NCBI RefSeq assembly: GCF_900157365.1
Contig: NZ_FUEZ01000003.1
Location: 1,488,001 to 1,552,000 of the forward strand
DNA length: 64,000 bases
Direction: 5' to 3'
Origin: Mycobacterium numidiamassiliense
GTDB taxonomy: Bacteria > Actinomycetota > Actinomycetes > Mycobacteriales > Mycobacteriaceae
The notes beneath the pieces were generated by a model. The model saw only the letters and a program-made list of their open reading frames with translations, was not told the DNA's origin and made no database searches. The translations under genes and the position numbers were made by a program. Each line of letters begins with the position of its first letter. Position 1 is the first letter of the stretch. Shown in pieces: positions 25,384 to 35,503 of this stretch.

Positions 25384-26820
25384 TCAGAACATCCGGCGAG
25401 CCATTTTCATGGCCCGGTCGGTGTACGGCGGGTAGATGAAGCTCGATAAGTCCGGCCGGGTCGGCTTGGTCAGCACCGACTTGCGGTGGCTGAACTCCTC
25501 GAAGCCGAATCTGCCATGGTAGGCACCCATCCCCGATGCGCCGACGCCACCGAACGGCAACTTGGCCGTCGAGACCTGGAAGGCGAGGTGGTTGACCAGC
25601 ATGCCGCCGGCGGGCACCTCTTTGATGACCCGTTCGCGGGTCTCCTTCGTTTTGGTGAACAGGTACGCCGCCAACGGCTTGGGCCGTGAATTGACGAAAC
25701 GTATTGCGTCATCCAGGTTTTGGGCGGTAATGACCGGCAGTACCGGCCCGAAGATCTCGTTTTGCATCAGAGGCCCGTCCGGATCGGGGTCCACCACAAC
25801 GGCGGGCTGGATGCGCAGGCTCGACGCGTCGCAGGCCCCGCCCACGGTGACCTTGCCGTCGCCGCCGGACAGGTATCCGCTGATCCGGTCGAACTGCCGC
25901 TGGTTGACGATCCGCATCCCGTTCGGCTTGTCGGCCGTGAACTTTGTGACGGCAGCACCGATCTTGCTGACCAGTTCGTCGCGGATCTTGATGTCGGCCA
26001 GCACGTAATCGGGCGCGACGCAGGTCTGCCCGGCGTTCAGCAGCTTCATCCACGCGATCCGCTTGGCCGCCACGTCGATGTCGGCGTCGGCCGCCACGAT
26101 CACCGGGCTCTTGCCGCCGAGCTCCAGCGTGCAGGGGGTCAGGTGCGGGGCCGCACCCTCGTAGACCTTGCGGCCGATCTCGGTGCCGCCGGTGAACAGC
26201 ACCCGGTCCAGGCCTTGCGCGATGAGCTCCTGGCTCACCGCACCGTCGCCCTCGACCACCGCGATGGCGTCGTTGTCGAGGTACTTCGGGACCAGCTCGG
26301 CCATCAGGTGTGCGGAAGCCGCCGCGATCTCCGAGGGCTTGAGAATGACGGCGTTGCCGGCCGCTATCGCGCCGACCGCGGGACCCAGCGTCAGATAGAA
26401 GGGGTAATTCCAGGCGCCGATGACCAGCACCGTGCCGTAGGGCTCGTACTCGATCCAGCCGCGGCCGGGCAGCTGCGGCATTTCCAGCAGTCGGTATTTG
26501 CGGCGCGTCCAGCTGCGCACCTTCTTGGCCGCGAACTTCGCTTCGCCGGCGGTGGTGGCGATGTCTGCGATGAACGCCTCGAACGGGCTGCGATCCAGGT
26601 CTTCGGCCAGCGCGGCCCCGATCGCGGCCTCGTTCTCTTCCATCAGCTTGGCCAGCTGCAACAGCTGCCGTTTACGCCAGTCGATGTCGCGGGTACGGCC
26701 GGTGGCGAAGGTCTGGCGCAGCCGTCCCACCGTCGCGGCGATGTTGACGGGGTGCGCTTGCCCAGAGTTGGCGGCCCCATTGGTTTCGGAGGTCTGTGGT
26801 GCAACCGATTCGGTGGTCAT
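25384..26820 (-). CDS. Aldehyde dehydrogenase (Rv0147-like)
   Basis: A 478-residue ALDH resembling class 3 fatty aldehyde dehydrogenases. The catalytic glutamate lies in CTLELGGKSPVIV and the nucleophilic cysteine in LLNAGQTCVAPDYVL; VLIGAWNYPFYLTLGP and FTGGTEIGRKVYEGA belong to the NAD fold. The C-terminus ends RPDLSSFIYPPYTDRAMKMARRMF, similar to membrane-tethered fatty aldehyde dehydrogenases but without a strong hydrophobic tail. It converts aldehydes to acids with NAD(P). Start ATG 26820; the locus matches Rv0147. An operator-like palindrome lies upstream at 26898-26915. Confidence 0.95.
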   Translation of the reverse strand: MTTESVAPQTSETNGAANSGQAHPVNIAATVGRLRQTFATGRTRDIDWRKRQLLQLAKLMEENEAAIGAALAEDLDRSPFEAFIADIATTAGEAKFAAKKVRSWTRRKYRLLEMPQLPGRGWIEYEPYGTVLVIGAWNYPFYLTLGPAVGAIAAGNAVILKPSEIAAASAHLMAELVPKYLDNDAIAVVEGDGAVSQELIAQGLDRVLFTGGTEIGRKVYEGAAPHLTPCTLELGGKSPVIVAADADIDVAAKRIAWMKLLNAGQTCVAPDYVLADIKIRDELVSKIGAAVTKFTADKPNGMRIVNQRQFDRISGYLSGGDGKVTVGGACDASSLRIQPAVVVDPDPDGPLMQNEIFGPVLPVITAQNLDDAIRFVNSRPKPLAAYLFTKTKETRERVIKEVPAGGMLVNHLAFQVSTAKLPFGGVGASGMGAYHGRFGFEEFSHRKSVLTKPTRPDLSSFIYPPYTDRAMKMARRMF

Positions 26821-26897
26821 CGTTGTCCTTCCCTTGTGCACCGTCCCGAGGGTGCCCGCTGCTCGGCAGGCAGACACTCATGGGTGATACTCGCGAT

Positions 26898-26915
26898 CCT
26901 AACCATCCGGTTGGG
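26898..26915. promoter_or_regulatory. Palindrome upstream of the aldehyde dehydrogenase
   Basis: CCTAACC-ATCC-GGTTGGG, 6 of 7 base pairs symmetric in each arm, 78 bases upstream of the aldehyde dehydrogenase start and in the 126-base gap after the third methyltransferase gene. The GGTTGG half-site resembles the one in the palindrome at 18620-18635. Confidence 0.4.
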
Positions 26916-26946
26916 AGGGCAGTAAGGAAGATCCGGCGTGACCCGG

Positions 26947-27863
26947 TCAGGCCTTGGTCGCCGTCACAAAGGTGTTCGCGAACGGCCGCTCATCCGACAC
27001 CGGCTCGCGGCCCAATCGCACCGCCTCCTCGCGCGCGCTGATGACGCGGGTGGTCCAGCCGTGCCCGGCGAACCAGTCACCGCAGTCGGGGCGGTCGCCG
27101 TCCTCGAACCAGAGGTCGAACGGGTTGAACGAGGTGTCTTGGCCGCGCGCTTCCCGCTTGGCCTTCAGGTTGGCCCACCGCTTTTCGGCCTCTTGGCGCT
27201 TGGCTTGGTCCACCCCGAAGTTCTCCACGGCCGCCCGGCTGCCCGCTGCGCTCAGCGCGTCGATCGAGGCGAACAGCGCTTCCTGCGCCGCCGCCGGCAA
27301 GAACGGCAACAGCCCCTCGGCGAGCCACGCCGTCGGGCGGCTCGTGTCGAAGTCGACGCCACGCAGGGCCAGCGGCCAGTCGTGGCGCAGGTCGACAGGT
27401 ACGGCCCGCCGCTCGGCGATGGGCGTAGCGCCGTGACCGGCCAGTGTCCGGCTTTTGTATTCCAGCACCTTGGGCACGTCGATCTCGTAGACGACGGTGC
27501 CGGCCGGCCAGTCCAACCGGTATGCGCGCGAGTCCAGGCCGGCCGCCAGAATCACCACCTGCCGGATCCCGCCGGCAACCGCGTCGGTGAAGTATTCGTC
27601 GAAAAAATGCGTCCGCACCGCCTGGTAGTCGATCATCTGCTGGGAGTCGACGGTGGAGTCAGGATCGTCGTCCTCGGCCCACCACGCGGCTACCTGCTCA
27701 CGCACGCCGGCCAGCTCGGGCGTCGACACCAACGGCTCGGCGAACTGGTCGCGGATGAGCGGATCGGCGCTGGCGGTCTCGGCGGCGCGGGCCAGGGCAA
27801 CCATCACCGCGGTCGCCCCGACGCTGGTGGCGATGTCCCAGGAGTCGTCCGCGGTGCGCGGCA

Positions 27864-27864
<1 letters not shown>
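26947..27864 (-). CDS. SAM-dependent methyltransferase, TIGR00027 family, third tandem copy
   Basis: A 305-residue protein of the leucine-carboxyl-methyltransferase-like family that is expanded in mycobacteria. The core segments are [63 protein letters not shown] and [13 protein letters not shown]. It is more divergent than the two upstream copies: the region after the core is longer and rich in charged residues (KRQEAEKRWANLKAKREARG). The substrate is unknown for the family. GTG 27864 overlaps the upstream stop as TAGTG, so translation is coupled. M. tuberculosis has two such genes here as I recall. Confidence 0.93.
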
Positions 27865-29778
<1,914 letters not shown>

Positions 29779-29862
29779 GCCGGCACCATGCTACCCGAAT
29801 AAGTTAGTTAGCCTATGCGCTTTGTGCCCGATCTCACTGCGCCCGCCAACGGCACGGCGACG

Positions 29863-30495
29863 TCAGCGGTCGGGCCTGAACAGCGCGCCGGCCAGCAGCC
29901 TCCGCAGCATCTCGGTGAGGTCTGCCATCTCGCGGCTGCGCAGATAACCGGAATAGAACCCCACGCCGCAGAGCAGGACGAGCAGCGTCTCGGTCAACGC
30001 TGCTACGTCGATATCAGGCTCGACCTCCCCGCGTTCGATTGCGTCGTTCACCGCCCACGTCAGGAACTCCCGGCTCGTTCGAACGGCGTCGTTTCCGGAT
30101 TTGTTCAATTCTGGATGGCGGTGCGATTCCAGCACGTTGGTCACCAGAAACGCGGATGCGGACGGATTCTCCGAATTTGCATCCATCGCGGCGGAGATGA
30201 ACGAGCCGATCCGTCCCATGAGCGTGGTCTCGCCGCCGGCCCGTTTAATGCCGGCGGCGACAACCATTTCGTTAGTCTCGGCTACAACTTCCCGATACAG
30301 CATTCGCTTGCTGGGAAAATAGTGGTTGATCGCCGGCCTGGTCAGATCGGCGCGAACCGCAATCGCCTGGAAAGTCGCCCCGTCATAGCCGCGTTCACTA
30401 AAGACAAGACGAGCGGCGTCCAAGATTCTCTTGCGAGTCTCGTCTGCCTTCGCAGCGGGCGGGCGGCCCGGTCTGCGCCTCCCCGTTGACGGCAC
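29863..30495 (-). CDS. TetR-family regulator coupled to pirin (Rv0144-like position)
   Basis: A 210-residue TetR protein beginning with a basic GRRRPGRPPAAK leader, then KRILDAARLVFSERGYDGATFQAIAVRAD and LTRPAINHYFPSKRMLY. The basic arm may contact the DNA minor groove. GTG 30495 overlaps the pirin stop codon by one base (TAGTG), so the two are one transcription unit. A strong palindrome at 31512-31531 in the promoter region of that unit is the probable autoregulatory operator, and would also touch the divergent ClC gene. Confidence 0.92.
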   Translation of the reverse strand: MPSTGRRRPGRPPAAKADETRKRILDAARLVFSERGYDGATFQAIAVRADLTRPAINHYFPSKRMLYREVVAETNEMVVAAGIKRAGGETTLMGRIGSFISAAMDANSENPSASAFLVTNVLESHRHPELNKSGNDAVRTSREFLTWAVNDAIERGEVEPDIDVAALTETLLVLLCGVGFYSGYLRSREMADLTEMLRRLLAGALFRPDR

Positions 30496-31481
30496 TAGAG
30501 GATTGTGCCACCGCCACGATGCGGCATTAACGCATTCGGCGGAATATTGCCGAATTTTCCGGCTTGGTAGTCCTCCACCGCCTCGATCAATTCCGCGCGT
30601 GAGTTCATCACGAAAGGCCCGTAGTGGAATACGGGTTCGCGAATCGGTCGGCCGCCCAGAAACAACAGGTCTATTGCCGTGGTGCCCAAGGAATCCTGGG
30701 CCGGTTCGGCGCCGACGGTGATCCGATCCCCGGGGCCCAGCACGGCCAACTGCCCCTGCCGAATGGGATGGCCGATCGGACCGACATATCCGTTCCCGGA
30801 CAGCACATAGATCAGCGAGTTGAAATCACGCCGCCACGGGATGTTGAGCCGCGCCCCGTGTTCAATCGTGGCGTGCGCCAGCGTGATCGGCGTGTGGGTG
30901 ACACCGGGTCCGCGATGACCGTCGATCTCACCGGCGATGATGCGCACCAGCGCACCGCCGTCGTCCGACGCGATCAGGCCGGCGTCGCCGCCCTCGATGG
31001 ACTGATACCTCGGCGGCGCGAACTTGTCCTTCTTGGGCAGATTCACCCAGAGCTGGATGCCGTGGAAGGTGCCGCCACTTTCCACCAACTCGGCGGGCGG
31101 GGTTTCGATGTGCAGGATGCCCGACCCCGCGGTCATCCACTGCGTGGCGCCGTCGGTGATCAAGCCCCCACCGCCGTGGGAGTCCTGGTGCGCGAATTTG
31201 CCGTCGATCATGTAAGTGACCGTTTCGAAGCCACGGTGGGGGTGCCAATCGGTGCCCCTGGGTTCTCCCGGCTGGTATTCCACCTCACCCATCTGGTCCA
31301 GGTGGACGAACGGATCCAGGGCTGCGGCACTCACCCCGGCGAACGCCCGCACGACGGGGAACCCCTCACCCTCGTAGCCTCGGGGCCCCGTGGTGATCGA
31401 CCGGACCGGGCGCTCGGTGTCGGCGGGATTGGCCGCGCCGACCCGCGGCAACGTCAAAGTGTCTGCGGTGATAGCAGGCAT
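30495..31481 (-). CDS. Pirin-family protein
   Basis: A 328-residue bicupin. The metal-binding cupin motif is visible as DWHPHRGFETVTYMIDGKFAHQDSHGG, with the usual two His plus Glu pattern, followed by GDGTQW-like TDGATQWMTAGSGILHIE. The N-terminus carries PVVRAFAGVSAAALDPFVHLD. Pirins include quercetinase-type dioxygenases and redox-sensing iron proteins; the actual role here is open. Co-expression with a TetR suggests induction by a small aromatic or oxidant. I do not recall a pirin at this place in M. tuberculosis. Confidence 0.93.
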   Translation of the reverse strand: MPAITADTLTLPRVGAANPADTERPVRSITTGPRGYEGEGFPVVRAFAGVSAAALDPFVHLDQMGEVEYQPGEPRGTDWHPHRGFETVTYMIDGKFAHQDSHGGGGLITDGATQWMTAGSGILHIETPPAELVESGGTFHGIQLWVNLPKKDKFAPPRYQSIEGGDAGLIASDDGGALVRIIAGEIDGHRGPGVTHTPITLAHATIEHGARLNIPWRRDFNSLIYVLSGNGYVGPIGHPIRQGQLAVLGPGDRITVGAEPAQDSLGTTAIDLLFLGGRPIREPVFHYGPFVMNSRAELIEAVEDYQAGKFGNIPPNALMPHRGGGTIL

Positions 31482-31511
31482 ATTTACCTCCTCTTGTTGT
31501 GCTACCCATAT

Positions 31512-31531
31512 AACCGGACCGTAGTCCGTTT
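31512..31531. promoter_or_regulatory. TetR-type operator between pirin-TetR operon and ClC gene
   Basis: AAC CGGAC CGTA GTCCG TTT: perfect 5-bp arms CGGAC/GTCCG around a 4-base centre, extended by symmetric AA/TT after one mismatch. It lies 31 bases upstream of the pirin start (31481) and 11 bases before GTG 31542 of the ClC gene, so occupancy would affect both promoters. Confidence 0.6.
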
Positions 31532-31541
31532 ATTCCCCGGG

Positions 31542-33023
31542 GTGCGAGACGCGGGAGTCGAGGGTCAGACTCTTACGGTGAGCGAGCCGCCGGAGGGGGA
31601 GCCCCAGCCCGCCGTTGCCCCACCTAGCGCCGCCGGTGGACGATTCGGGGCCGTGATCAGGACCTCGGGCTATCTGCGCAAATGGTTCCTGCTGGGTGTC
31701 ACGATCGGCGTCATCGCGGGCCTGGGCGCTGTCGTCTTCTACCTGGGACTGAAATACACCGCACAGTTTCTGCTCGGCTACCTGGCCGACTACCACCTGC
31801 CGACCCCCGTCGGGGAAGGCGGCAGCCGCGGCTCCGCCGGCTTCTCCCGCCCGTGGGCGATCCCGTTGGTGACGACGGGCGGGGCGCTGCTGTCGGCGTT
31901 GCTGGTCGCCAAACTCGCCCCGGAAGCCACCGGCCACGGCACCGACGAGGCCATCGAGGCGGTGCACACCGATCCGCGCGCCATCCGGTTCCGCGCGGTG
32001 CTGGTGAAGATGGTGGCCAGCGCGCTGACCATCGGCTCGGGCGGGTCGGGCGGCCGCGAAGGCCCGACGGCGCAGATCTCGGCGGGCTTCTGCTCGCTGC
32101 TGACCCGGCGCCTCAACCTGTCCGACGAGGACGGCCGGGCCGCGGTGGCGCTGGGCATCGGCGCGGGCATCGGCGCGATCTTCGCCGCGCCGCTCGGCGG
32201 GGCGGTGCTGGCCGCGTCGATCACCTACCGCGACGACTTCGACTACCGCTGCCTGCTGCCCGGCTTCATCACCTCCGGCGTGGCCTATGCCGTGCTCGGA
32301 TCATTCCTGGGCTTCGACCCGCTGTTCGGCTACATCGACGCCGAGTACCGCTTCGAACGGGCCTGGCCGCTGCTGTGGTTCGTGGTGATCGGGCTGGCCG
32401 GGGCGGCCGTCGGCTACCTGTACGCGCGGGTCTTCCACACCTCAGTCCGCCTCACCCGCCGGCTCCCCGGCGGGCCGGTGCTCAAGCCGGCGGTGGGCGG
32501 ACTCTTAGTTGGGCTGCTCGGGCTGCTGATACCCGAGATTCTGAGCAGCGGCTACGGCTGGGCGCAGCTGGCCGCGCAGCGGGACTCCTTGCTACACATC
32601 CCGCTGTGGATCGTCCTCGTCCTGCCGCTCGCCAAGATCGTCGCCACCTCGCTCTCGATCGGCAGCGGCGGCTCCGGCGGGCTGTTCGGCCCGGGGATCG
32701 TCATCGGCGCGTTCCTCGGGGCCACCGTGTGGCGGTTGGGCGAGCTGTGCCACCTGCCGGGCATCCCGCACGATCCCGGCATCTTCGTCGTGGTCGGGAT
32801 GATGACCTGTTTCGGCAGCGTCGCGCGGGCGCCACTGGCGATCATGATCATGGTGGCCGAGATGACCGGCTCATTCTCGGTGGTGCCGGGAGCGATCATC
32901 TCGGTGGGCATTGCCGCAATGTTGCTGTCGCGCACCAATGTGACCATCTACGAGGCGCAGCGGCTCAATCGTGAAGCGGCACAAGCGGAACGGGAGCACC
33001 AGGCGGCGCCCGAAACACCTTAG
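31542..33023 (+). CDS. ClC-family chloride channel/transporter (Rv0143c-like)
   Basis: About 493 residues with roughly 10-12 membrane helices. Selectivity-filter elements are present: GSGGSGGREGPTAQ (the GxxxxP Glu-gate motif, here GREGP), GAIFAAPLGGAVLA, and GSGGSGGLFGPGIVIGAFLG. No C-terminal CBS pair is seen. The GREGP glutamate is typical of chloride/proton antiporters. Start could be GTG 31542, which gives nearly the length recalled for Rv0143c and would suit a leaderless message, or GTG 31578. It ends 13 bases before the convergent dps gene. Confidence 0.95.
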   Translation: MRDAGVEGQTLTVSEPPEGEPQPAVAPPSAAGGRFGAVIRTSGYLRKWFLLGVTIGVIAGLGAVVFYLGLKYTAQFLLGYLADYHLPTPVGEGGSRGSAGFSRPWAIPLVTTGGALLSALLVAKLAPEATGHGTDEAIEAVHTDPRAIRFRAVLVKMVASALTIGSGGSGGREGPTAQISAGFCSLLTRRLNLSDEDGRAAVALGIGAGIGAIFAAPLGGAVLAASITYRDDFDYRCLLPGFITSGVAYAVLGSFLGFDPLFGYIDAEYRFERAWPLLWFVVIGLAGAAVGYLYARVFHTSVRLTRRLPGGPVLKPAVGGLLVGLLGLLIPEILSSGYGWAQLAAQRDSLLHIPLWIVLVLPLAKIVATSLSIGSGGSGGLFGPGIVIGAFLGATVWRLGELCHLPGIPHDPGIFVVVGMMTCFGSVARAPLAIMIMVAEMTGSFSVVPGAIISVGIAAMLLSRTNVTIYEAQRLNREAAQAEREHQAAPETP

Positions 33024-33035
33024 CCCCTTGCGGCC

Positions 33036-33584
33036 CTAGGACTTACGCCGCGCGGTACTGGCCGCGCCCTTCTCGGTGCTTTTACCCTCGTGCTTGAGCT
33101 TGCCGCCCGCGCTTTCGAGGTGGGCACGCACGAACCATTGGAACTTCTCCAGCGGCCCCGCCTGCCCGATCAGCAGGTCCTGCGTCACCGGGTCGAGTTC
33201 GTCTGTCTCGTCGATGGCGTGGCGAAGGTCTTCGACGACGCCGTTGTAGACCAGGTCCAGCGCGGCCAGGTGCGCCTGCACGGTGTCGCGGCCCACCGAG
33301 TAGTCATCCCACGACCGATCCCTGATGATGGCCCCGGGAGTGCCCTCAGGCGAAGAACCAAGCGCAGCAATACGTTCGGCGATGTCGTCGGCAAACCCGC
33401 GGACGGCGTCCACCTGAGGATCGATCATCTCGTGTACGCCAATGAAGCTGGGGCCCACCACATTCCAGTGAATGTGCTTGAGCGTCAGATGCAGATCGTT
33501 GTAGGTGCTCAGTTGCTTCTGCAGCAGCTCGGCCAGGCGCGCTGCCTGCTTGTCGGTCAACCCCGGAATAGTGAACGCAGTCAT
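33036..33584 (-). CDS. dps: Dps-family DNA-protecting ferritin-like protein
   Basis: A 182-residue protein very similar to M. smegmatis Dps1 as I recall it: opening FTIPGLTDKQAARLAELLQKQLSTYNDLHLTLKH, the ferroxidase motif HWNVVGPSFIGVHEMIDPQVD, DDYSVGRDTVQAHLAALDLVYNGV, and QWFVRAHLESAGGKL. The lysine/arginine-rich tail (STEKGAASTARRKS) corresponds to the C-terminal DNA-binding tail. Dps assembles into dodecamers that store iron and shield DNA. M. tuberculosis lacks a Dps at this locus. Start ATG 33584; the promoter would lie in the 68 bases before the glycosylase stop. Confidence 0.96.
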   Translation of the reverse strand: MTAFTIPGLTDKQAARLAELLQKQLSTYNDLHLTLKHIHWNVVGPSFIGVHEMIDPQVDAVRGFADDIAERIAALGSSPEGTPGAIIRDRSWDDYSVGRDTVQAHLAALDLVYNGVVEDLRHAIDETDELDPVTQDLLIGQAGPLEKFQWFVRAHLESAGGKLKHEGKSTEKGAASTARRKS

Positions 33585-33652
33585 CGTTTCCTTCCTCACA
33601 CATCGCTTGTGTTGGCGGGTACCCGAAGGCCCCACTCGAAAACACCCGCAGG

Positions 33653-34621
33653 TCAAAGCGAGTGGATCTGCTGCACGGGCAGCCGCGCCCCGCGGCGCGG
33701 CTCGTGGGCCAGTCCGCTGACCTCCAGTAACCGCACCACCCGATGGCGGTGCGGTCGCATCGGCTCGAGCAGCTCGAGCATGCCGGCGTCATCGACGGGA
33801 TGGCCCAGCAACGTCCAGCCGATCATCTTCGGGAAGTGGTAATCGCCCACCGATACGGCGTCGGCGTCACCGAGCGCGCGTTGCATGGTCTCGGCGGCGG
33901 TCCACTGCCCGACCCCCGGCAACGACATCAGCGCTTCGCGTACCTCGGCCGCCGGCCGCGATACCAGCCGTTCCAGCGATTCGGCCCGGCGCGCACAACC
34001 GACCACCGTCTGCGCTCGTCCCGGATCGACATTGGCGAGGTGGAATTCCCAGGACGGGATGTGCCGCCACGCCTGCGCCGAGGGTGGCACCCGCATCCTG
34101 GCCGGCGCAGGACCGGGCGCCGGCGTGCCGTACTTGGTCACCAGCACGCGCCATGACCGGAATGCGTCGGCGCCGGGGACCCGCTGCTCGATGATCGCGG
34201 GGATCAGGGCCTCCAACACCTGTCCGGTGTGGCCCAGGCGCAGGTGCGGCACTCTCCGCTGGGCTTCGGCAACCGTCGGGTGGGTGGGCACGAAATCCGA
34301 CGCGTCGTCATCGGCACCCAGCAGCGCGGGCAGCCGCTCGAGAAACTCCTCGGCGCCGCCGCCCCACGCCTCGCAATGGACGGCGTTGGCGGACGCACGG
34401 CGCAACTGCACGGTGACCGGACCGGACGGCAGCAGGCTGGTTCGCCAGACGGCGCCGTCGCCCGGGACCTGAAAGCACGGATCGCCGGAACCCCGGCGAA
34501 GTGGCGCGAGGGTGTGCCCGAAGCTGACCGCCCCGGGAAACGTCACCGTCCGCGCATTCACCACCGACACGCTCCGGATTCCTGTCGAGGTCGCCGCTGC
34601 ATTCGGGCGAACCGCCCGCAT
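33653..34621 (-). CDS. AlkA-like DNA-3-methyladenine glycosylase (Rv0142-like)
   Basis: About 322 residues, HhH-GPD superfamily. The helix-hairpin-helix is MSLPGVGQWTAAETMQRALGDADAVSVGDYHFPK, where the Asp of the GDYH stretch is in the position of the catalytic aspartate of AlkA-type enzymes. An upstream IPAIIEQRVPGADAFRSWRVL supplies the base-flipping region. The N-terminal third is a divergent AlkA_N-like part. Start is uncertain (ATG 34621 used; later V/M codons are possible). It would excise alkylated purines. Locus matches Rv0142. Confidence 0.87.
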   Translation of the reverse strand: MRAVRPNAAATSTGIRSVSVVNARTVTFPGAVSFGHTLAPLRRGSGDPCFQVPGDGAVWRTSLLPSGPVTVQLRRASANAVHCEAWGGGAEEFLERLPALLGADDDASDFVPTHPTVAEAQRRVPHLRLGHTGQVLEALIPAIIEQRVPGADAFRSWRVLVTKYGTPAPGPAPARMRVPPSAQAWRHIPSWEFHLANVDPGRAQTVVGCARRAESLERLVSRPAAEVREALMSLPGVGQWTAAETMQRALGDADAVSVGDYHFPKMIGWTLLGHPVDDAGMLELLEPMRPHRHRVVRLLEVSGLAHEPRRGARLPVQQIHSL

Positions 34622-34659
34622 TGACCGGCAACTGTTCCTCAAGACACTATTGCGATGTG

Positions 34660-35076
34660 ATGACCCCGTTCGACGCCCCGCATGCCGAACTCGCGTGGAT
34701 GCTCTTGCAGAGCCTGAGCGAGGGTGGCGATGTCGACGAGGGTTTCACGCTCCTCAGCGAGGACTTCACCTACTGGAGCCTGTATACGCAACTCTGCCTG
34801 GACAAGGACAACTTTCGGCGCTCGGTCGACCAACGCAAGAAGGTCGTCGAGGTCAACATCGACCTACTCCGCTGCATCAACGAAGGCGACACCGTGGTCG
34901 TCGAGGCGATCGCCGAGGGCAGAACCGTCGACGGCAAGCAGTACGACAGCCCGTTCATTTGCATCTTCGAGACCCGCGACGGCCTGATCGTGTCGATGCG
35001 CGAATACAGCGACACCAGATCAGCCGCCGAACTCTTCCCCAATTGGCGAGCCCCGCAGGCTACTCAAGAACGCTGA
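34660..35076 (+). CDS. SnoaL-like / NTF2-fold protein (Rv0141c-like)
   Basis: A 138-residue cone-shaped protein. Motifs include LLSEDFTYWSLY, RRSVDQRKKVVEVNIDLLRCINEGDTVVVEAIAEGRTVDG and YDSPFICIFETRDGLIVSMREYSDT, the standard SnoaL pattern. Length is close to Rv0141c. Start ATG 34660, directly after an in-frame GTG. It overlaps the convergent DUF427 gene by 17 bases at the 3' end. Function unknown. Confidence 0.85.
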   Translation: MTPFDAPHAELAWMLLQSLSEGGDVDEGFTLLSEDFTYWSLYTQLCLDKDNFRRSVDQRKKVVEVNIDLLRCINEGDTVVVEAIAEGRTVDGKQYDSPFICIFETRDGLIVSMREYSDTRSAAELFPNWRAPQATQER

Positions 35077-35437
35077 TTTCCGCCTTGTTCGGGTAGAACG
35101 CCACGTGCCCGGCGATCTGAGCGACCGCGGGGTAGGGCTGCTCGTAGAACCAGATCGCATCCTCGACGGTGTCACCGGCCGACGTGGTCACGCTGTAGTA
35201 GTTGGCGTCACCCTTGAATGGGCAGTAGGTGGTGGTGTCGGTTCGGGTCAACCGCTCGGAGACCACGTCGTCGAGCGGAATGTACTGCACCGCAGGGATG
35301 CTGGCTTCCCGTAGTTCGAGCGCGGCCGTGGTGTCGGCGACGAGCTCGCCGTTGATGCGGACCTGTACTCGCCCCTTGGTGGGCTCGACGGTGATCGGAT
35401 GTCCGGCGCTGGGTTCTAAAACCTCGCGATGGGCCAT
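35060..35437 (-). CDS. DUF427 protein (Rv0140-like)
   Basis: A 125-residue single-domain DUF427 protein. The diagnostic core is RTDTTTYCPFKGDANYYSV followed by DAIWFYEQPYPAVAQIAGHVAFYP. Length and location match Rv0140. The 222-residue protein at 4469 contains two such units, of which only the second keeps the YCxxKG core. Role unknown. Confidence 0.93.
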   Translation of the reverse strand: MAHREVLEPSAGHPITVEPTKGRVQVRINGELVADTTAALELREASIPAVQYIPLDDVVSERLTRTDTTTYCPFKGDANYYSVTTSAGDTVEDAIWFYEQPYPAVAQIAGHVAFYPNKAEISVLE

Positions 35438-35503
35438 GATTGTTGCCTCCTCAAACGCAGATGCTGGGTATAACGCCGACCGGCTCGCAACACTTCCCGG
35501 CCC

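Noticed and set aside
30624..31541. N-terminal extension of the ClC gene by about 300 codons
   Set aside because: The extension runs antisense through the pirin gene and has no channel-like sequence; homology begins after 31542/31578.
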